NCBI GenBank assembly: GCA_900128395.1
Contig: LT649350.1
Span: 1 to 34,230, forward strand
Origin: Stramenopiles sp. TOSAG23-2
Lineage: Eukaryota; Sar
Direction of reading: 5' to 3'
Length of the DNA stretch: 34,230 nt
Shown here: one piece after another, positions 1-10,436 of the stretch
Layout: every line of letters begins with the position of its first letter
Numbering within the stretch: the first letter of the stretch is position 1
Notes under the pieces: model-generated
What the model saw: the letters and a program-made list of their open reading frames with translations, nothing else
Databases searched by the model: none
Told to the model about the DNA's origin: nothing
Made by a program: the position numbers and the translations under genes

Positions 1-700
1 TTGTATGAGATAATTTGTAGTTGATCTGTTTGTCTATCGATAATGATTATATGTACCGTTTTATATAATACTTCTTTATTTGTATAATTTATTACTATTT
101 TATTATATCAGATGTTTAATAGATATCCCTTCGTTCCATCCAAATACGTTTCTCTAAATACGATGTGATATAAATATAAATATATATATATGTATCTATC
201 TATCTATCTATCTATATATATATATTTTATATATATTTTATTGATTTTTATGTTATTTTAATGAAAAATGTAAAAAAAAAATGAAAAAAATGCGTGTGCG
301 TGTGCGTGAGTGTGGGGGGGGCACCGCCGGTTTTCGTGGATGATCTTTTTTGCAAGTTACTGTAGGGCCAGCAGGCCTTGGGCAGGCAACACATCCTCTC
401 ATCATTTTTTTTTTGGAACGTTATTATAATATTAAAATTAAATTTAAAACACAACAACAGTATTTTGTTTTTTATTTAAATACTGATGATTATATTAAGT
501 TCTAAAAGTAGTTCTTCTAGATAAGAACCGTGGATATTATCAATACTATTATAAACAAGCTCTATAAAACGCATCAATATCTTTATAAATCACAACAACA
601 TGCAAATAAACATTAATGTAAATATGAAATAAAAAAGAAATAGAAAAATAGAATATACTTGTGTAAAAAACAATTAATCAAAAAATCTTCTCTATAAAGT
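1..700. other. Intergenic region left of the first gene
   Basis: I see no convincing gene here. The stretch is very AT-rich, with a TATC tetranucleotide run at about 193-214 inside a longer TA tract, and a G/T-rich patch near 290-320 that includes a run of seven G. A small minus-strand open frame at 248-457 is mostly low-complexity His/Thr/Phe and looks non-coding. The last 100 bases before 701 are A-rich and are the likely 5' leader of the next gene. Confidence 0.6.
193..214. repeat. TATC microsatellite
   Basis: Five or more tandem TATC units lie inside a TA-rich tract. This is a simple sequence repeat with no evidence of function. Confidence 0.85.
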
Positions 701-3700
701 ATGTATAAAAAAGAGACTAGTCTGAGTAATAATGACAAGGAGGAAAGCAAACCATCTCGTTTGCAATCCTTACAAAGTTTAATAGATGGTGTACATATGT
801 TATTAAAAGATGCAACTGCACATGGAAGAATTTTAGTTGGACCTACGGACGAAAGTGGTATTGGGGATGAGGTCTTTCCTGCTTGGGCCAGGCGTCAGGT
901 GGATATAAACCTAGCAGCTGCAACAACAGAAGAAGAAAACAATGTAAGTGAAAATAATACAGAAGACATAATAATGCAAGAGGATAGTACAAGCGACGAG
1001 GATGATACCGCATCTGTAGAATCTAGTATATTAAGCCTCGCCCCGCCACAAGTAAATAGATACGAAGAATTAAAATTAGAATGTAAAAAATTATTAGACC
1101 ATAATGCTAAAATAAAAGAAACTGAATTAATATTATATCCACCTCCACCAATTGTGGTGAAAAACGAAGATGACGACGAGTTAGAAGAAGAAGAAGAAGA
1201 AATTTTTGAACCATTACTACCTCTCATTACAAGAAATGAGCTGCTGGTAACCCTTGTTAGGAATTCAAATCCAATAGTTCCATTTTACCATTCAAAATGT
1301 GGAATTTCTGAAAAACGAAGCAGTAGATCGTTGGTATGGGGAGAGAAAATACTAGAAATGGGTATGGTTGGCCATCCCGGTGGACCAATAAACAAACCTG
1401 AGAGATTTTCAATGTTTGATGGAACATTTTGTTTTCCATTAGAACAAACAATTTCACCATATATTACGCTTTTACCAGAATTAACATATGATCCATATGA
1501 AGCAGAAATGGAACGTAGGCGTATATATCAAGAAAAATTAAGAATAGAAAAATTAATTCGCGAAGAGGAGGAAAGAGAAAGATTAGCGGAAATGAAAGAA
1601 TTTTTAAGAAAACGACGTGCCGCGAAGGAAAGCTTATCGGAAATTTGGAAGAAACCTACATGGATAAAAGATTTTCGTGGAGAAAAAAACAATGGCAATG
1701 GATATAATAAAGAATTCAGTCGATTATCACGTAAAAAACACGCAACGAATTATTCGTTAACGAGCTCTCCATTCGATGCAATAGGTCCAAAAAAAATGAA
1801 AAAAGTCATAGAGAAATGTAATGAAATGGATATCAAGCAACCAAGGAAGTATATTAAAAAAATGTATGCAAAATATTATGTAATAGATGATAGAATTGGC
1901 CCTCCAAATGCAATTGTAAAATATACAGCACCTGGTGCAGCTGATATGGATTTCTTTATACAAAAGTTAGGTATAGGCAATGATTTTACATTAGCATATG
2001 AAATTTTAGGTGTAAACGTGGACGATCGTGGCGGCCTTTTACCTTTCGATGTATTTATGAACAACACAATAGCATTTTCATTATTATCTCCAATGCAATT
2101 GATTGCATATGTATTTTATATTTTACCGGATTTAGAGGAAAAATCGGAAGGTTATTTATTGCGAAATATGCATAAAGTCATAAACATGTTACACGGAACG
2201 AAAAAATACCCAGTGCTCTTTCCCAAACTTGATGAAGATGATTCCTCAGATTCGGATATGGAAGCTGAATTATTTCTTGATGAAAGTATTTTGTTTTCAA
2301 AGGTACGCGAAAATAAAGATAAAATGAATTTAGCAGTGGATATTTTAAACAAATTACCAGCAGATGCAACGCATGTTGAATTAATTGAAGCATTGCTTGA
2401 CTTTCCTATTTTATTATGGCCAGCTTTTAATTTGCAAGAAAAAGTCCGTCGAAAACTATGTGGTGATTTGTATTGGAAGTCGAAGATAGTCAATGATAAT
2501 AACTTAGTACTGCTCCAAAAACAAGTTCGTGAGGATAATATAAAGAAAAGAAAAATAGATAAGAAAAATAGATTGAAACGAGAAAAGCAGAGGAGGAAGA
2601 TGTTGAAGAGAAAAAGAAAGAAGAATAAGAAACAAAATAAGAAACAAGAATCAAAAAAACAAATCGTAGTAACTGAAAAGTTGGAACAAAAAGTTTTGGA
2701 TAAAGCGGAAGAAGATATCGATACTACAATTACAGAAAATGAACAAACTGATAAAGAGAAAACACGATCAAACATAACTTCAAGTGTGGATAATGAGATG
2801 AATAATAATGATGATGGAAAACAAAAAGTAACACCAACAGACCAGACGAAAGTAGAGAAGATACACGATAAGGACGAGGCAGGAGACTATGACTTCGTAG
2901 AAGAAGAAATAATATACGAAGAGGTTGAAAACGCTAGCCCAAAGCTTTTGCAATTATCTACATATATGTATCTCGTTAGATTCCATGAAATGTCTGAAAG
3001 AGCATCATGGGGATTAACTGCTCGTACATTACTTGTCGCCGGCGCCAGTAGAAGACATGCTGGAGCATTAATTTCCAGTGGATTACTTGCTAATATATTT
3101 GGTAGGTCAAGAACCAAACAACAAAATATTCTTTTGATTCAAATATGGTGGAAGCTTTTAACTAAAAGACGCCGGTTACAAGCAGAAGTAGATGACCTTC
3201 AAACACTAATAGAAAATGATAAACGCGCAATAAAAGAAAAACAAACAATACTAGCAAATAGCAAAAAAGCTAATAGTAAAATACAACGAGAAATTAAAAA
3301 ATTAAAGAAAAATGTTTTAAATTTAGAAAAAGATGTTGCTGAAATTTTATCCACAGACTCTTTTGCTAAAAATATGAAAACTCAAATTCAAGAAATGGAA
3401 GTTATTGTATCAAAACGTGTAGCTAAAAATTCCAATACCAATAACATAAAATCTCCTGAAATTGAAAAAGATATCGTAGATGAAGATGATGATGAAGAAG
3501 ATGACAATGATCATGTAATCAGAAGACCAGAAATGGTTCTCACTTCTGAAATTAGTCATGAGTTTAGGGAGGGATATTGTATAGTGCCTCATTGCAACAC
3601 GCTCATTAATCTAGCAGATCCTGAGGAATCAATTGGTATATGCCCAACCTGTCGTATATATGCAATTAATTATTGGGCAATGAAAGAAGGGTACAAATGG

Positions 3701-4036
3701 GGCTATAGATTAATAAAACGTATAGAAGACACTGTCGTTCGCGAGGAACCTGATCATTTAGAATGCAATTCATGGATGTTGTTTCGTGATTCATTGGTAC
3801 GGTCAAACTTTTATTTCAATATTGACACAGGCCATTCTCGTTGGGAGTTGGCTCCTTGGCATAAAAAAAATAAGAAATCCTTCAAATTGGTCAAGGATGA
3901 ACCTGTCCTTGTATGGGAAAGGCAACGCGCGGAAAAGGAAGCCTTTCGAAGGAAAGTTATTGCTGCAAAACTAGCTAAGGCAGAGGCAATGAAAAAAAAG
4001 GGAAGAAGGCGGCCAGCATATCAAAAGAAAAAGTGA
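701..4036 (+). CDS. Large charged coiled-coil protein with a zinc-ribbon-like C-terminus, unrecognised
   Basis: This is an intronless frame of 1111 residues that I cannot assign to a family. The first 180 residues are acidic (Glu/Asp-rich, with a proline stretch). Residues ~270-310 form a charged Arg/Glu helix. Residues ~400-510 look globular. A Lys/Arg-rich stretch at ~610-660 resembles a nuclear localisation signal, and residues ~822-884 are a predicted coiled coil. Near the C-terminus, Cys960 and Cys965 followed by Cys981 and Cys984 give a C-x4-C / C-x2-C pattern like a zinc ribbon. At ~1039-1050 there is a short half-WW-like stretch (aromatic cluster, Asp-Thr-Gly, Trp-Glu). The end is strongly basic. 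The ATG at 701 is the first in frame and follows an A-rich leader. The gene converges on the ArfGAP gene, and an AATAAA lies at 4271. A nuclear or cytoskeletal scaffold role is conceivable but unproven. Confidence 0.85.
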   Translation: MYKKETSLSNNDKEESKPSRLQSLQSLIDGVHMLLKDATAHGRILVGPTDESGIGDEVFPAWARRQVDINLAAATTEEENNVSENNTEDIIMQEDSTSDEDDTASVESSILSLAPPQVNRYEELKLECKKLLDHNAKIKETELILYPPPPIVVKNEDDDELEEEEEEIFEPLLPLITRNELLVTLVRNSNPIVPFYHSKCGISEKRSSRSLVWGEKILEMGMVGHPGGPINKPERFSMFDGTFCFPLEQTISPYITLLPELTYDPYEAEMERRRIYQEKLRIEKLIREEEERERLAEMKEFLRKRRAAKESLSEIWKKPTWIKDFRGEKNNGNGYNKEFSRLSRKKHATNYSLTSSPFDAIGPKKMKKVIEKCNEMDIKQPRKYIKKMYAKYYVIDDRIGPPNAIVKYTAPGAADMDFFIQKLGIGNDFTLAYEILGVNVDDRGGLLPFDVFMNNTIAFSLLSPMQLIAYVFYILPDLEEKSEGYLLRNMHKVINMLHGTKKYPVLFPKLDEDDSSDSDMEAELFLDESILFSKVRENKDKMNLAVDILNKLPADATHVELIEALLDFPILLWPAFNLQEKVRRKLCGDLYWKSKIVNDNNLVLLQKQVREDNIKKRKIDKKNRLKREKQRRKMLKRKRKKNKKQNKKQESKKQIVVTEKLEQKVLDKAEEDIDTTITENEQTDKEKTRSNITSSVDNEMNNNDDGKQKVTPTDQTKVEKIHDKDEAGDYDFVEEEIIYEEVENASPKLLQLSTYMYLVRFHEMSERASWGLTARTLLVAGASRRHAGALISSGLLANIFGRSRTKQQNILLIQIWWKLLTKRRRLQAEVDDLQTLIENDKRAIKEKQTILANSKKANSKIQREIKKLKKNVLNLEKDVAEILSTDSFAKNMKTQIQEMEVIVSKRVAKNSNTNNIKSPEIEKDIVDEDDDEEDDNDHVIRRPEMVLTSEISHEFREGYCIVPHCNTLINLADPEESIGICPTCRIYAINYWAMKEGYKWGYRLIKRIEDTVVREEPDHLECNSWMLFRDSLVRSNFYFNIDTGHSRWELAPWHKKNKKSFKLVKDEPVLVWERQRAEKEAFRRKVIAAKLAKAEAMKKKGRRRPAYQKKK

Positions 4037-4400
4037 AAAAGAGTGCCGAACACTTCGTATTCTTATGTGTGTGTGAAAAGTCTAGGGACCTAGATTTAAT
4101 GTTGTGTGTGTTTTCAATTTTTCTTCTCAGATTTGAGATTATGTTTAATTCTCGTATCATATGATACATGTTTATTCTCGTACGTTCGTATGATATGATA
4201 TTTTTATCATTTTTAATGTTATCATATTCGAATAGCAAAGATTAAGATATGGAATAATCACGAGTAGAGAAATAAAAAATTAAAATACACGTAGGATGCA
4301 TATATGAATGAGATACATTTTATACGAAATATTTATATATCATACGAGTACAATGATATTCGTATTCAGGAATATAATAAAAAAAAAATATTTTAGTTTT
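4037..4400. other. Convergent intergenic region
   Basis: These 364 bases separate the 3' ends of two converging genes. The only recognisable element is an AATAAA at 4271-4276 on the plus strand, a plausible polyadenylation signal for the upstream gene. The rest is AT-rich. No gene is seen. Confidence 0.5.
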
Positions 4401-5765
4401 TTAACCGATAAAGCTTGACAATAGTTCTTTTGCCTTTTCTTTCGCATTTTGTAAATCCTCTGTTGCCCTTGAAGTGATTTCACGCACAAATTCACCAGCT
4501 GAAATGTCACTAGACATACTATCACTTTTTCCACGATTACCATCATACTGTTCTTCCCCTCTGCCAAACAAAGCATCGCTACTTAACGAGGTTGCACCAG
4601 AAAATTTACCAATACGATCTTTCGCATCTCTGCTTTCTTTATTTGTACCACCTTCAAAATCAAAAAACTGATCTGAGCTAATAGCTTTATTATTTTTAAA
4701 ACGCTCAGTGGCAGGTCTTCCTTTATATTCAAAATTTTTTTGAGTATCTGTATAACTACTGCTACCACTATTGCTATTGCTTGAATTGCCAAAACTTTCA
4801 CCAAAGAAATCATCATCGTCATCATTGTTGTTTCTGTAACGACCGCCTAATCCACTATTTTTATCAGCGCGAGTACCATATTTTGAAACTGTACCACCAC
4901 TTTTTTCTTGTAACGTTCTAGCCACTGCTTCATCCATCGCGATTTGTTCCTGTTTTGGCGCCGCTTTCATTGCAGTTTCAAAAGCATCATCATCAATTAC
5001 AGCGGCGGATGCTTTCCCACCACCTTTTTTCTTCGAACCTAACGATTTACTGCTCAAGCGTGTAGCACCTAAACCACCTTTTTTCTTTTTTTTGCTCTTT
5101 TTTAAACCCGTTTTGAGTTTTAAACTTTTCTTTCTAACTGGAGCACCAGAACCAAGATTTGCGGAAACGATGACCTTTGAAGAATCTTTTGGAGAATCTG
5201 GCTTTCGTTTAATATATTTGATTTCTTCAACTTTTGGCTCAATTGGTATTGGTTTTGATTTATTATTGCTATTAGCATCTAAAGTTAAAGCTTCCATACC
5301 ATCGATTGTTTTATTTGTACTTGTACTAGGAGGTGTCATAGGTGATGGTGGTGCAATTTCTTTTTGTAATTTTGAGCGATATAATTTTGCAGCAGTACTT
5401 TGGTACTTTTTTTGTACCAAATCAAGGCTCGAGCGCTGCTCTGACCAACCATGCTCCCTGAAAAACTCACGCGCGCGTTTATTACCGCCATTTTTCATCA
5501 CAGAAAGTTCTGAAGGTTTCCATTTATCCATATCACAAGAACGTACGAACGTAACGTGGACACCCATACGCCTATGATGTGCACTACAACCAAGACAAAT
5601 AAATACGCCATATGTTACAGTTGCCCATTTTGGATTTTTAGCACCACAATCGAAACAAGTTTTATTATCACGTTTGCCCATCAATATTCGAAATCGTTTA
5701 TCCCTTTCGCTATTAGGTACAGTCTCTTCTTTTTGCACTGCATTTTTTGCAACATAAGAGGCCAT
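4401..5765 (-). CDS. ArfGAP2/3 (Glo3)-type Arf GTPase-activating protein
   Basis: The 454-residue product should stimulate GTP hydrolysis on Arf at COPI-coated Golgi membranes. The N-terminal ArfGAP zinc finger is clear: Cys37, Cys40, Cys57 and Cys60 in C-x2-C-x16-C-x2-C spacing, followed by the arginine-finger region around Arg65 and the Gly-Val-His segment typical of the fold. A basic, Lys-rich middle (~215-250) is followed by Ser/Gly/Asn-rich sequence. Two short 'ISSDxF / SSDxLFG'-like motifs in the C-terminal third resemble the Glo3 regulatory motif of the ArfGAP2/3 subfamily, which separates it from ArfGAP1. The C-terminal helix is rich in Glu, Lys and Ala. The ATG at 5765 places the finger about 36 residues from the N-terminus, normal for the family. 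No introns are seen. Confidence 0.93.
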   Translation of the reverse strand: MASYVAKNAVQKEETVPNSERDKRFRILMGKRDNKTCFDCGAKNPKWATVTYGVFICLGCSAHHRRMGVHVTFVRSCDMDKWKPSELSVMKNGGNKRAREFFREHGWSEQRSSLDLVQKKYQSTAAKLYRSKLQKEIAPPSPMTPPSTSTNKTIDGMEALTLDANSNNKSKPIPIEPKVEEIKYIKRKPDSPKDSSKVIVSANLGSGAPVRKKSLKLKTGLKKSKKKKKGGLGATRLSSKSLGSKKKGGGKASAAVIDDDAFETAMKAAPKQEQIAMDEAVARTLQEKSGGTVSKYGTRADKNSGLGGRYRNNNDDDDDFFGESFGNSSNSNSGSSSYTDTQKNFEYKGRPATERFKNNKAISSDQFFDFEGGTNKESRDAKDRIGKFSGATSLSSDALFGRGEEQYDGNRGKSDSMSSDISAGEFVREITSRATEDLQNAKEKAKELLSSFIG

Positions 5766-6488
5766 TTTTCTTCGTCAACTTGCTATAATATTTTATATTT
5801 ATATATATATATTTATAATTTAATATTATCTCAACGTATGTTGCAATAAATACTCCAATCAATATAATATATATATATTTATATAATTATAATGTGAATA
5901 CAATGGAAAGTATCGACCTATCTATTCGTATCTATAAGTTAATATATATATATATTCTACTATTATTGATCTTTCCTCCATCCTCCCAACAACATTAAAA
6001 ATAAATACATTTTTTTTACAGTTGTTAATGTTTATCGGCTAGTGGACAACAATAATACCAGGTAAAATGACAGTTCATCAGAATCAATGGAGAGAAATAG
6101 AGAGAGAGAGAGTCTGGCCATATATTAATATGGGAATAGCATTATATTACATAGACATAGCATTAGCTATCTCTAATTAAATGTAAATGAGATTAAGGAA
6201 AAGCCCTCTCACTCAACACTCAAACGTAGATCTATCGAATGAGTGATTGATTGAACACACATCTTATATAAACATGTACACATTATAGATTTATATAGAC
6301 ACACATCTTATATAAACATGTACACATTATAGATTTATGTAGACTATATAAGTAAGATTTATATACAATAGGTATCCAAGAGCAGAATATACGGTATATA
6401 AATAAGTGCAATATAATAATAAGAATATTTAATAAAATGACATATTATTATCAACGACAAAAAAATGTACAAGAAATATGTATGATAA
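5766..6488. other. Intergenic region between the ArfGAP and glycosyltransferase genes
   Basis: This probably carries the ArfGAP promoter and the 5' region of the rightward glycosyltransferase. It contains several TA microsatellites (5805-5960), a short GA run near 6090-6112 and the 44-bp tandem duplication listed separately. A short frame starting with ATG at 6437 runs 27 codons and could be a first exon of the next gene, but I cannot prove it. Confidence 0.5.
6255..6342. repeat. 44-bp tandem duplication, two copies
   Basis: Copy one is 6255-6298 and copy two is 6299-6342. They differ at a single base (A versus G near the end), so the duplication is recent. It lies about 150 bases upstream of the glycosyltransferase open frame. 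Confidence 0.92.
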
Positions 6489-7768
6489 TGTGTCGAGGAA
6501 ACTTTTCTACAAGATGTTGACGTCAGAAATACAATTTCACGATTTCAATTTTTATTTGAAGTTGTTGATCAAGTAAAAGTCAACCCTACCTTGTGGAGAA
6601 TATGCTTTAAAATTTCTTCTGTATGGTTTGCAACAAATAGTTTAGGATGTCAGCCTGTAACACCAGAGATCACCTTGAGTAATTTACACTACGGATATCA
6701 AACGTTGACAATCACGTTAAAAGATTTTATTGAAGATATGACATTTTATGAAACGAATTATACATTTTTAGTTTCACCTGTTACTACTACTAAAAATATC
6801 AAAAAAAGTGATGCGTGGGATGAAAAGAAACAAATTTGTAAGAATGAAGCAAATGACGCAGCAGCACGTTTTTATAATAATGGAAATAGCCAAAAGAACG
6901 AATCTTTTATATCTTCGTTGAGTTTAATCGTTTTAGCATATAGGAAAAAAGATTCGTTGTTAGAATCTCTAAAAACATGGGATGTTAATGGTTTGTTAAA
7001 CAGGACGAACGAAAGAATTATATTTTTTCAAAATTGTGCTACATGTCAGTTTGGAAAATTAATAGATCCTCTTACATCGATGGAAAATTTATACGATAAA
7101 AAATTCAAAAACTTTTAAACAATTATAATTTTACAATTATTGGTAACAAATACAATATTGGCCTTGAAAAAGCAATGGTAGCACTGGTGGAAGTGACAAA
7201 GTCAAAAAATATTTTATTTCTCGAAGAAGATTGGCAATTACAAACAAATATAATAAATAATGATATGATACTCGCGGAGCAAATGCTGAATGACAAATTT
7301 GTAAGTGCAGTGAAATTTCGTAGCGTCGAAAAACCAGGACAACCGTATTGCTCAGAAGTTTGGAAAGGCTATGAACATCTAATGTTAGAAGATGCAATGC
7401 AAGGTGGTGATGGGAAACTATCTATTATGAATGCAGCATCATGGCAAAACGATGATAGCAAAGTCAACCAATTTTTTGGAGACATGGTATGGAGATGTAA
7501 TTCTAATTTTTTATGTGGTCATAGTGATGTTTGCGGATGGACTAATAATCCAACTATGTATTCGAAGCAATGGTTTGTTGAAAATTTACTAGATGTCGCT
7601 AAAAATTCAAATCATTTTGAAAGTTCAATAAACCTTTCGCCGCATATATGGTCAGCACGATGTTGGATAATTGCTCAAGGAAAAGGTTTATTTACTCATG
7701 TTGACTTGGAGAAGAAACTTGAAGAACAATCACCATGCGAAGTGCCTGATATAATTAAGTTACATTGA
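6489..7768 (+). pseudogene. GT2-like glycosyltransferase gene, interrupted by a frameshift
   Basis: Two adjacent open frames together read as one glycosyltransferase of the nucleotide-diphospho-sugar transferase (GT-A) type. The first is open from 6489 to 7118 and has no ATG near its start. Its end carries the fold's first strand (Leu-Ser-Leu-Ile-Val-Leu-Ala-Tyr-Arg) followed by a conserved Glu-Arg-Ile-Ile-Phe-Phe. The second, open from 7100, continues with an Asn-Ile-Gly-Leu segment and an acidic Leu-Glu-Glu-Asp-Trp motif that would hold the metal and sugar-nucleotide. It ends at 7768. The continuity implies a -1 shift at the A6 run at 7098-7103. The cause could be a homopolymer sequencing error, a recent inactivating indel or, less likely, programmed slippage. 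The true start is uncertain; an upstream exon from the ATG at 6437 is possible. Function in glycan synthesis is inferred from the fold only. Confidence 0.6.
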
Positions 7769-7973
7769 TGTTAATTAAAGGTGCACAGGGGGTGTTTTTC
7801 TGAAGAAAATATGTGATTAGGGCATATTTTTAAAAATATTCTCTATGCATTACGTTCGTTGAAGATATTTAACAATATTTGTTAAAAAATTTCAATATTT
7901 TTTTGAGAGATGCACACCACAGTATATGATATATTATCATTTTTACACACACTCTCTCTATATATTCCCTAGA

Positions 7974-10436
7974 CTATGCAATCCCATTTTTTTCTTTCCA
8001 ATATTTTGCTCTAGCCATTTTTTCCTCTTTTTGTTTTCTATTTAATTCAATATTTTTCGATACTTGCTTACCCCTGGCATTGCTTAGTGATGAGAAAGCT
8101 TGTGATGATTTCCTTTTTTTATCACCAAGGAACTTTTTATTACCAAATATATCCTTTACTTCATTACGTATGTCGCCACGAACACGTGCATTTGCACCTT
8201 TATCTTCAAGTGTTTTCATCAGATTTTTCAATGGCGAGGCAGAAATTTTATCAAGCCCATTAACATTTGTATTATTATTATTATTCCCTTCATTTTTACT
8301 ACTCGCATATACCTTATCAGCTATTGATTTCATATTTGAAAATGTCGATGAATTCAACATGTTCAAATTATTCATATATACTTTTGTTTTGCAGTTTAAT
8401 TTTCTATTTTTTATGATATTTGCCTCCTTCGTATTATTGCTTTTACCTAATAATTTATTGACATTTTGCTTGGCATTATCAGCGTTGATTCCAGTATCAG
8501 TAAGAGAACACGTTATTGCGCTTTCTGTATTAATTTTATATATATTATTTTCTTTTATGAACTTAACATTTTTTACAGATTCTAAAAATCTTTTCATCGG
8601 ATTATTACGTGGCATTTTTACAAATGGTACATGGATGTATTTGCAATCATATTCATTTTCAGCCTTTTCGCCTAAATATTTCAACATTTTATATTCAACA
8701 CCACGTTGAAGGGCGCGACAACTCAGTAATAATGTATCTACCATTAGTATCTTACAAGATTCATCAGAATTAATTAAAATAGAATATAATATTAATCCGA
8801 CATCTCCATAATGACCAAATCTATCGGTAACGGATACCAATGCACTGTATTTCTTGTCATCACCATTATCCATGTATTTGAGAAATTCACTTGTACTCAA
8901 TGCACGTTTCCCGGTTGCATTAAATTGATTTGTACGTTCTATCAATTGTTTCATCCTTGGCAGTTTTTCTTCCATTAAATTGTTTTTGTTACTACCGGCA
9001 AAGTTTTCAAATTGAACTTTTACTGCTAAACTTGAAATAATAGCATCATACTCAATAGCAGTAGTCGTTGTATTTTGATGCTTTGCCAGTTTTTCCTTTA
9101 ATGAATTGCTCGACCTTCCTTTCATTTTTTCTTTTATTGCTGATTGTCGTTTTGCAGAATCACGATATCTTTCCGTTCGAAACTTATCCTCTGTCGTTGG
9201 AATAGAACCTAATGGAACAGGACGATCAAATATCCAAGAATGCATTAAAGATAATGGAATATCTTTTGGATTTTTCGGTATTTGCACGACAGCAATATCA
9301 GGACAACATTTTCTAATATATTCACATTCTCCTGAATTATCATCAACAAATATAAATGAATCTAAACTTAATTGTAATTCATTTGATAGTTCTTTCATAT
9401 TGTGTAATTTGCTATTCCAATTAATACGATAGTGGACGATATGTTCATAAATATTTAAAACCATGTCTGTTGATCTATTTTTAAATACATTTAAAACATC
9501 TTCTTCATTATTTTTACTACATAAACATAACAGAAATCCCATTTTTTGTAAATTAGTAAAAAAACTTTGTAACCATAAATATTCTTTTGATAATATGATA
9601 TTGTTCACACCGACTTCCGAAACACTTGAACCCCATAACGTATTATCACAATCTAAAATGATAACTTTACGCGTTGTAAATCTATTCTGACATCGTTTCA
9701 CAATTCTCGTACATAGTTGACCTAATGCTAATGATGCAATCGGTTTTAATGGTGCATGTAACGTAGTATCTGAATTCAAATCATACCACATATGGTTCAT
9801 CTTATTATTATTTCTAAATATTGTTGGAAATAAATTAAACATGGAAAATAGATTTTTTGGTAAAGTGTGTATTAAATGATATTTATTTTCTAAATGATTT
9901 CTTATTTTGTTTTCCATTTTTTCAATCAATGCATTGTGTTTTAGAAATGGTGATGATGGACATATATACAGAAAAAGAGGAGCTGTGATGATCGAATCCA
10001 AATTTTTATTATTACAGTAACATTGTTTTACAATCTGTATAAATTCATTTACTTTATTATCCCATGATATTTTTTCATTTTTCGCGTCGTCACCATTTGT
10101 ATCATTGTTATTATTCAATACAATTTCGGGATGAGTATATACAATATCTTCAATTCGAAACAATATAATGGTACTACATTGATGTTTATTTACATTGTAT
10201 TGACTATTTGCCATAAACGATTTAATATGTTCTACGATATTTCCGTATGGTCTCCAAGAGATAGTTTGACAATTATTATTAATATCATGTGCCAATAGTG
10301 TTTTATTCCAATAATTCACTGCAATTGCTAATCTATCGGAAGCAAAGGAGGTGATAATATTTATATGATTGGTATTGCTCATATTTCTCTTGTTTGTTTT
10401 TAGCATTGGTTTAGATTGTACTTTCTCCGTGAACAT
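7974..10436 (-). CDS. FkbH-type HAD-like protein with N-terminal SGNH-like and C-terminal GNAT-like regions
   Basis: In bacterial polyketide pathways FkbH proteins load a glyceryl group from 1,3-bisphosphoglycerate onto an acyl carrier protein. The 820-residue product shows the whole FkbH layout. Residues ~25-210 match the N-terminal domain found ahead of FkbH in PKS/NRPS systems. The HAD core follows with Asp262 and Asp264 in the Asp-Cys-Asp-Asn-Thr-Leu-Trp-Gly motif, Ser307-Lys308 and the acidic pair Asp365-Asp366. A GNAT-like segment at ~530-610 contains the family's Asp-Arg-Phe-Gly motif and the Leu-Leu-Ser-Cys-Arg block. From ~640 on there is an Asn/Lys-rich tail not typical of bacterial members. 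The ATG at 10436 is first in frame; Met11 and Met19 are alternatives. No PKS or carrier-protein gene is adjacent, so the substrate here is unknown. Confidence 0.9.
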   Translation of the reverse strand: MFTEKVQSKPMLKTNKRNMSNTNHINIITSFASDRLAIAVNYWNKTLLAHDINNNCQTISWRPYGNIVEHIKSFMANSQYNVNKHQCSTIILFRIEDIVYTHPEIVLNNNNDTNGDDAKNEKISWDNKVNEFIQIVKQCYCNNKNLDSIITAPLFLYICPSSPFLKHNALIEKMENKIRNHLENKYHLIHTLPKNLFSMFNLFPTIFRNNNKMNHMWYDLNSDTTLHAPLKPIASLALGQLCTRIVKRCQNRFTTRKVIILDCDNTLWGSSVSEVGVNNIILSKEYLWLQSFFTNLQKMGFLLCLCSKNNEEDVLNVFKNRSTDMVLNIYEHIVHYRINWNSKLHNMKELSNELQLSLDSFIFVDDNSGECEYIRKCCPDIAVVQIPKNPKDIPLSLMHSWIFDRPVPLGSIPTTEDKFRTERYRDSAKRQSAIKEKMKGRSSNSLKEKLAKHQNTTTTAIEYDAIISSLAVKVQFENFAGSNKNNLMEEKLPRMKQLIERTNQFNATGKRALSTSEFLKYMDNGDDKKYSALVSVTDRFGHYGDVGLILYSILINSDESCKILMVDTLLLSCRALQRGVEYKMLKYLGEKAENEYDCKYIHVPFVKMPRNNPMKRFLESVKNVKFIKENNIYKINTESAITCSLTDTGINADNAKQNVNKLLGKSNNTKEANIIKNRKLNCKTKVYMNNLNMLNSSTFSNMKSIADKVYASSKNEGNNNNNTNVNGLDKISASPLKNLMKTLEDKGANARVRGDIRNEVKDIFGNKKFLGDKKRKSSQAFSSLSNARGKQVSKNIELNRKQKEEKMARAKYWKEKNGIA

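Noticed and set aside
2152-2775. A 207-codon minus-strand open frame inside the first gene
   Set aside because: It is antisense to a Lys/Glu-rich coding segment; its Phe/Ser/Leu-rich translation is the expected mirror of that composition.
5092-5577. A 161-codon plus-strand frame across the ArfGAP gene
   Set aside because: It is a shadow of the ArfGAP coding sequence, which has a clear zinc finger on the other strand.
8080-8709. A 209-codon plus-strand frame inside the FkbH gene
   Set aside because: It is hydrophobic antisense of the Asn/Lys-rich tail; not an independent membrane protein.
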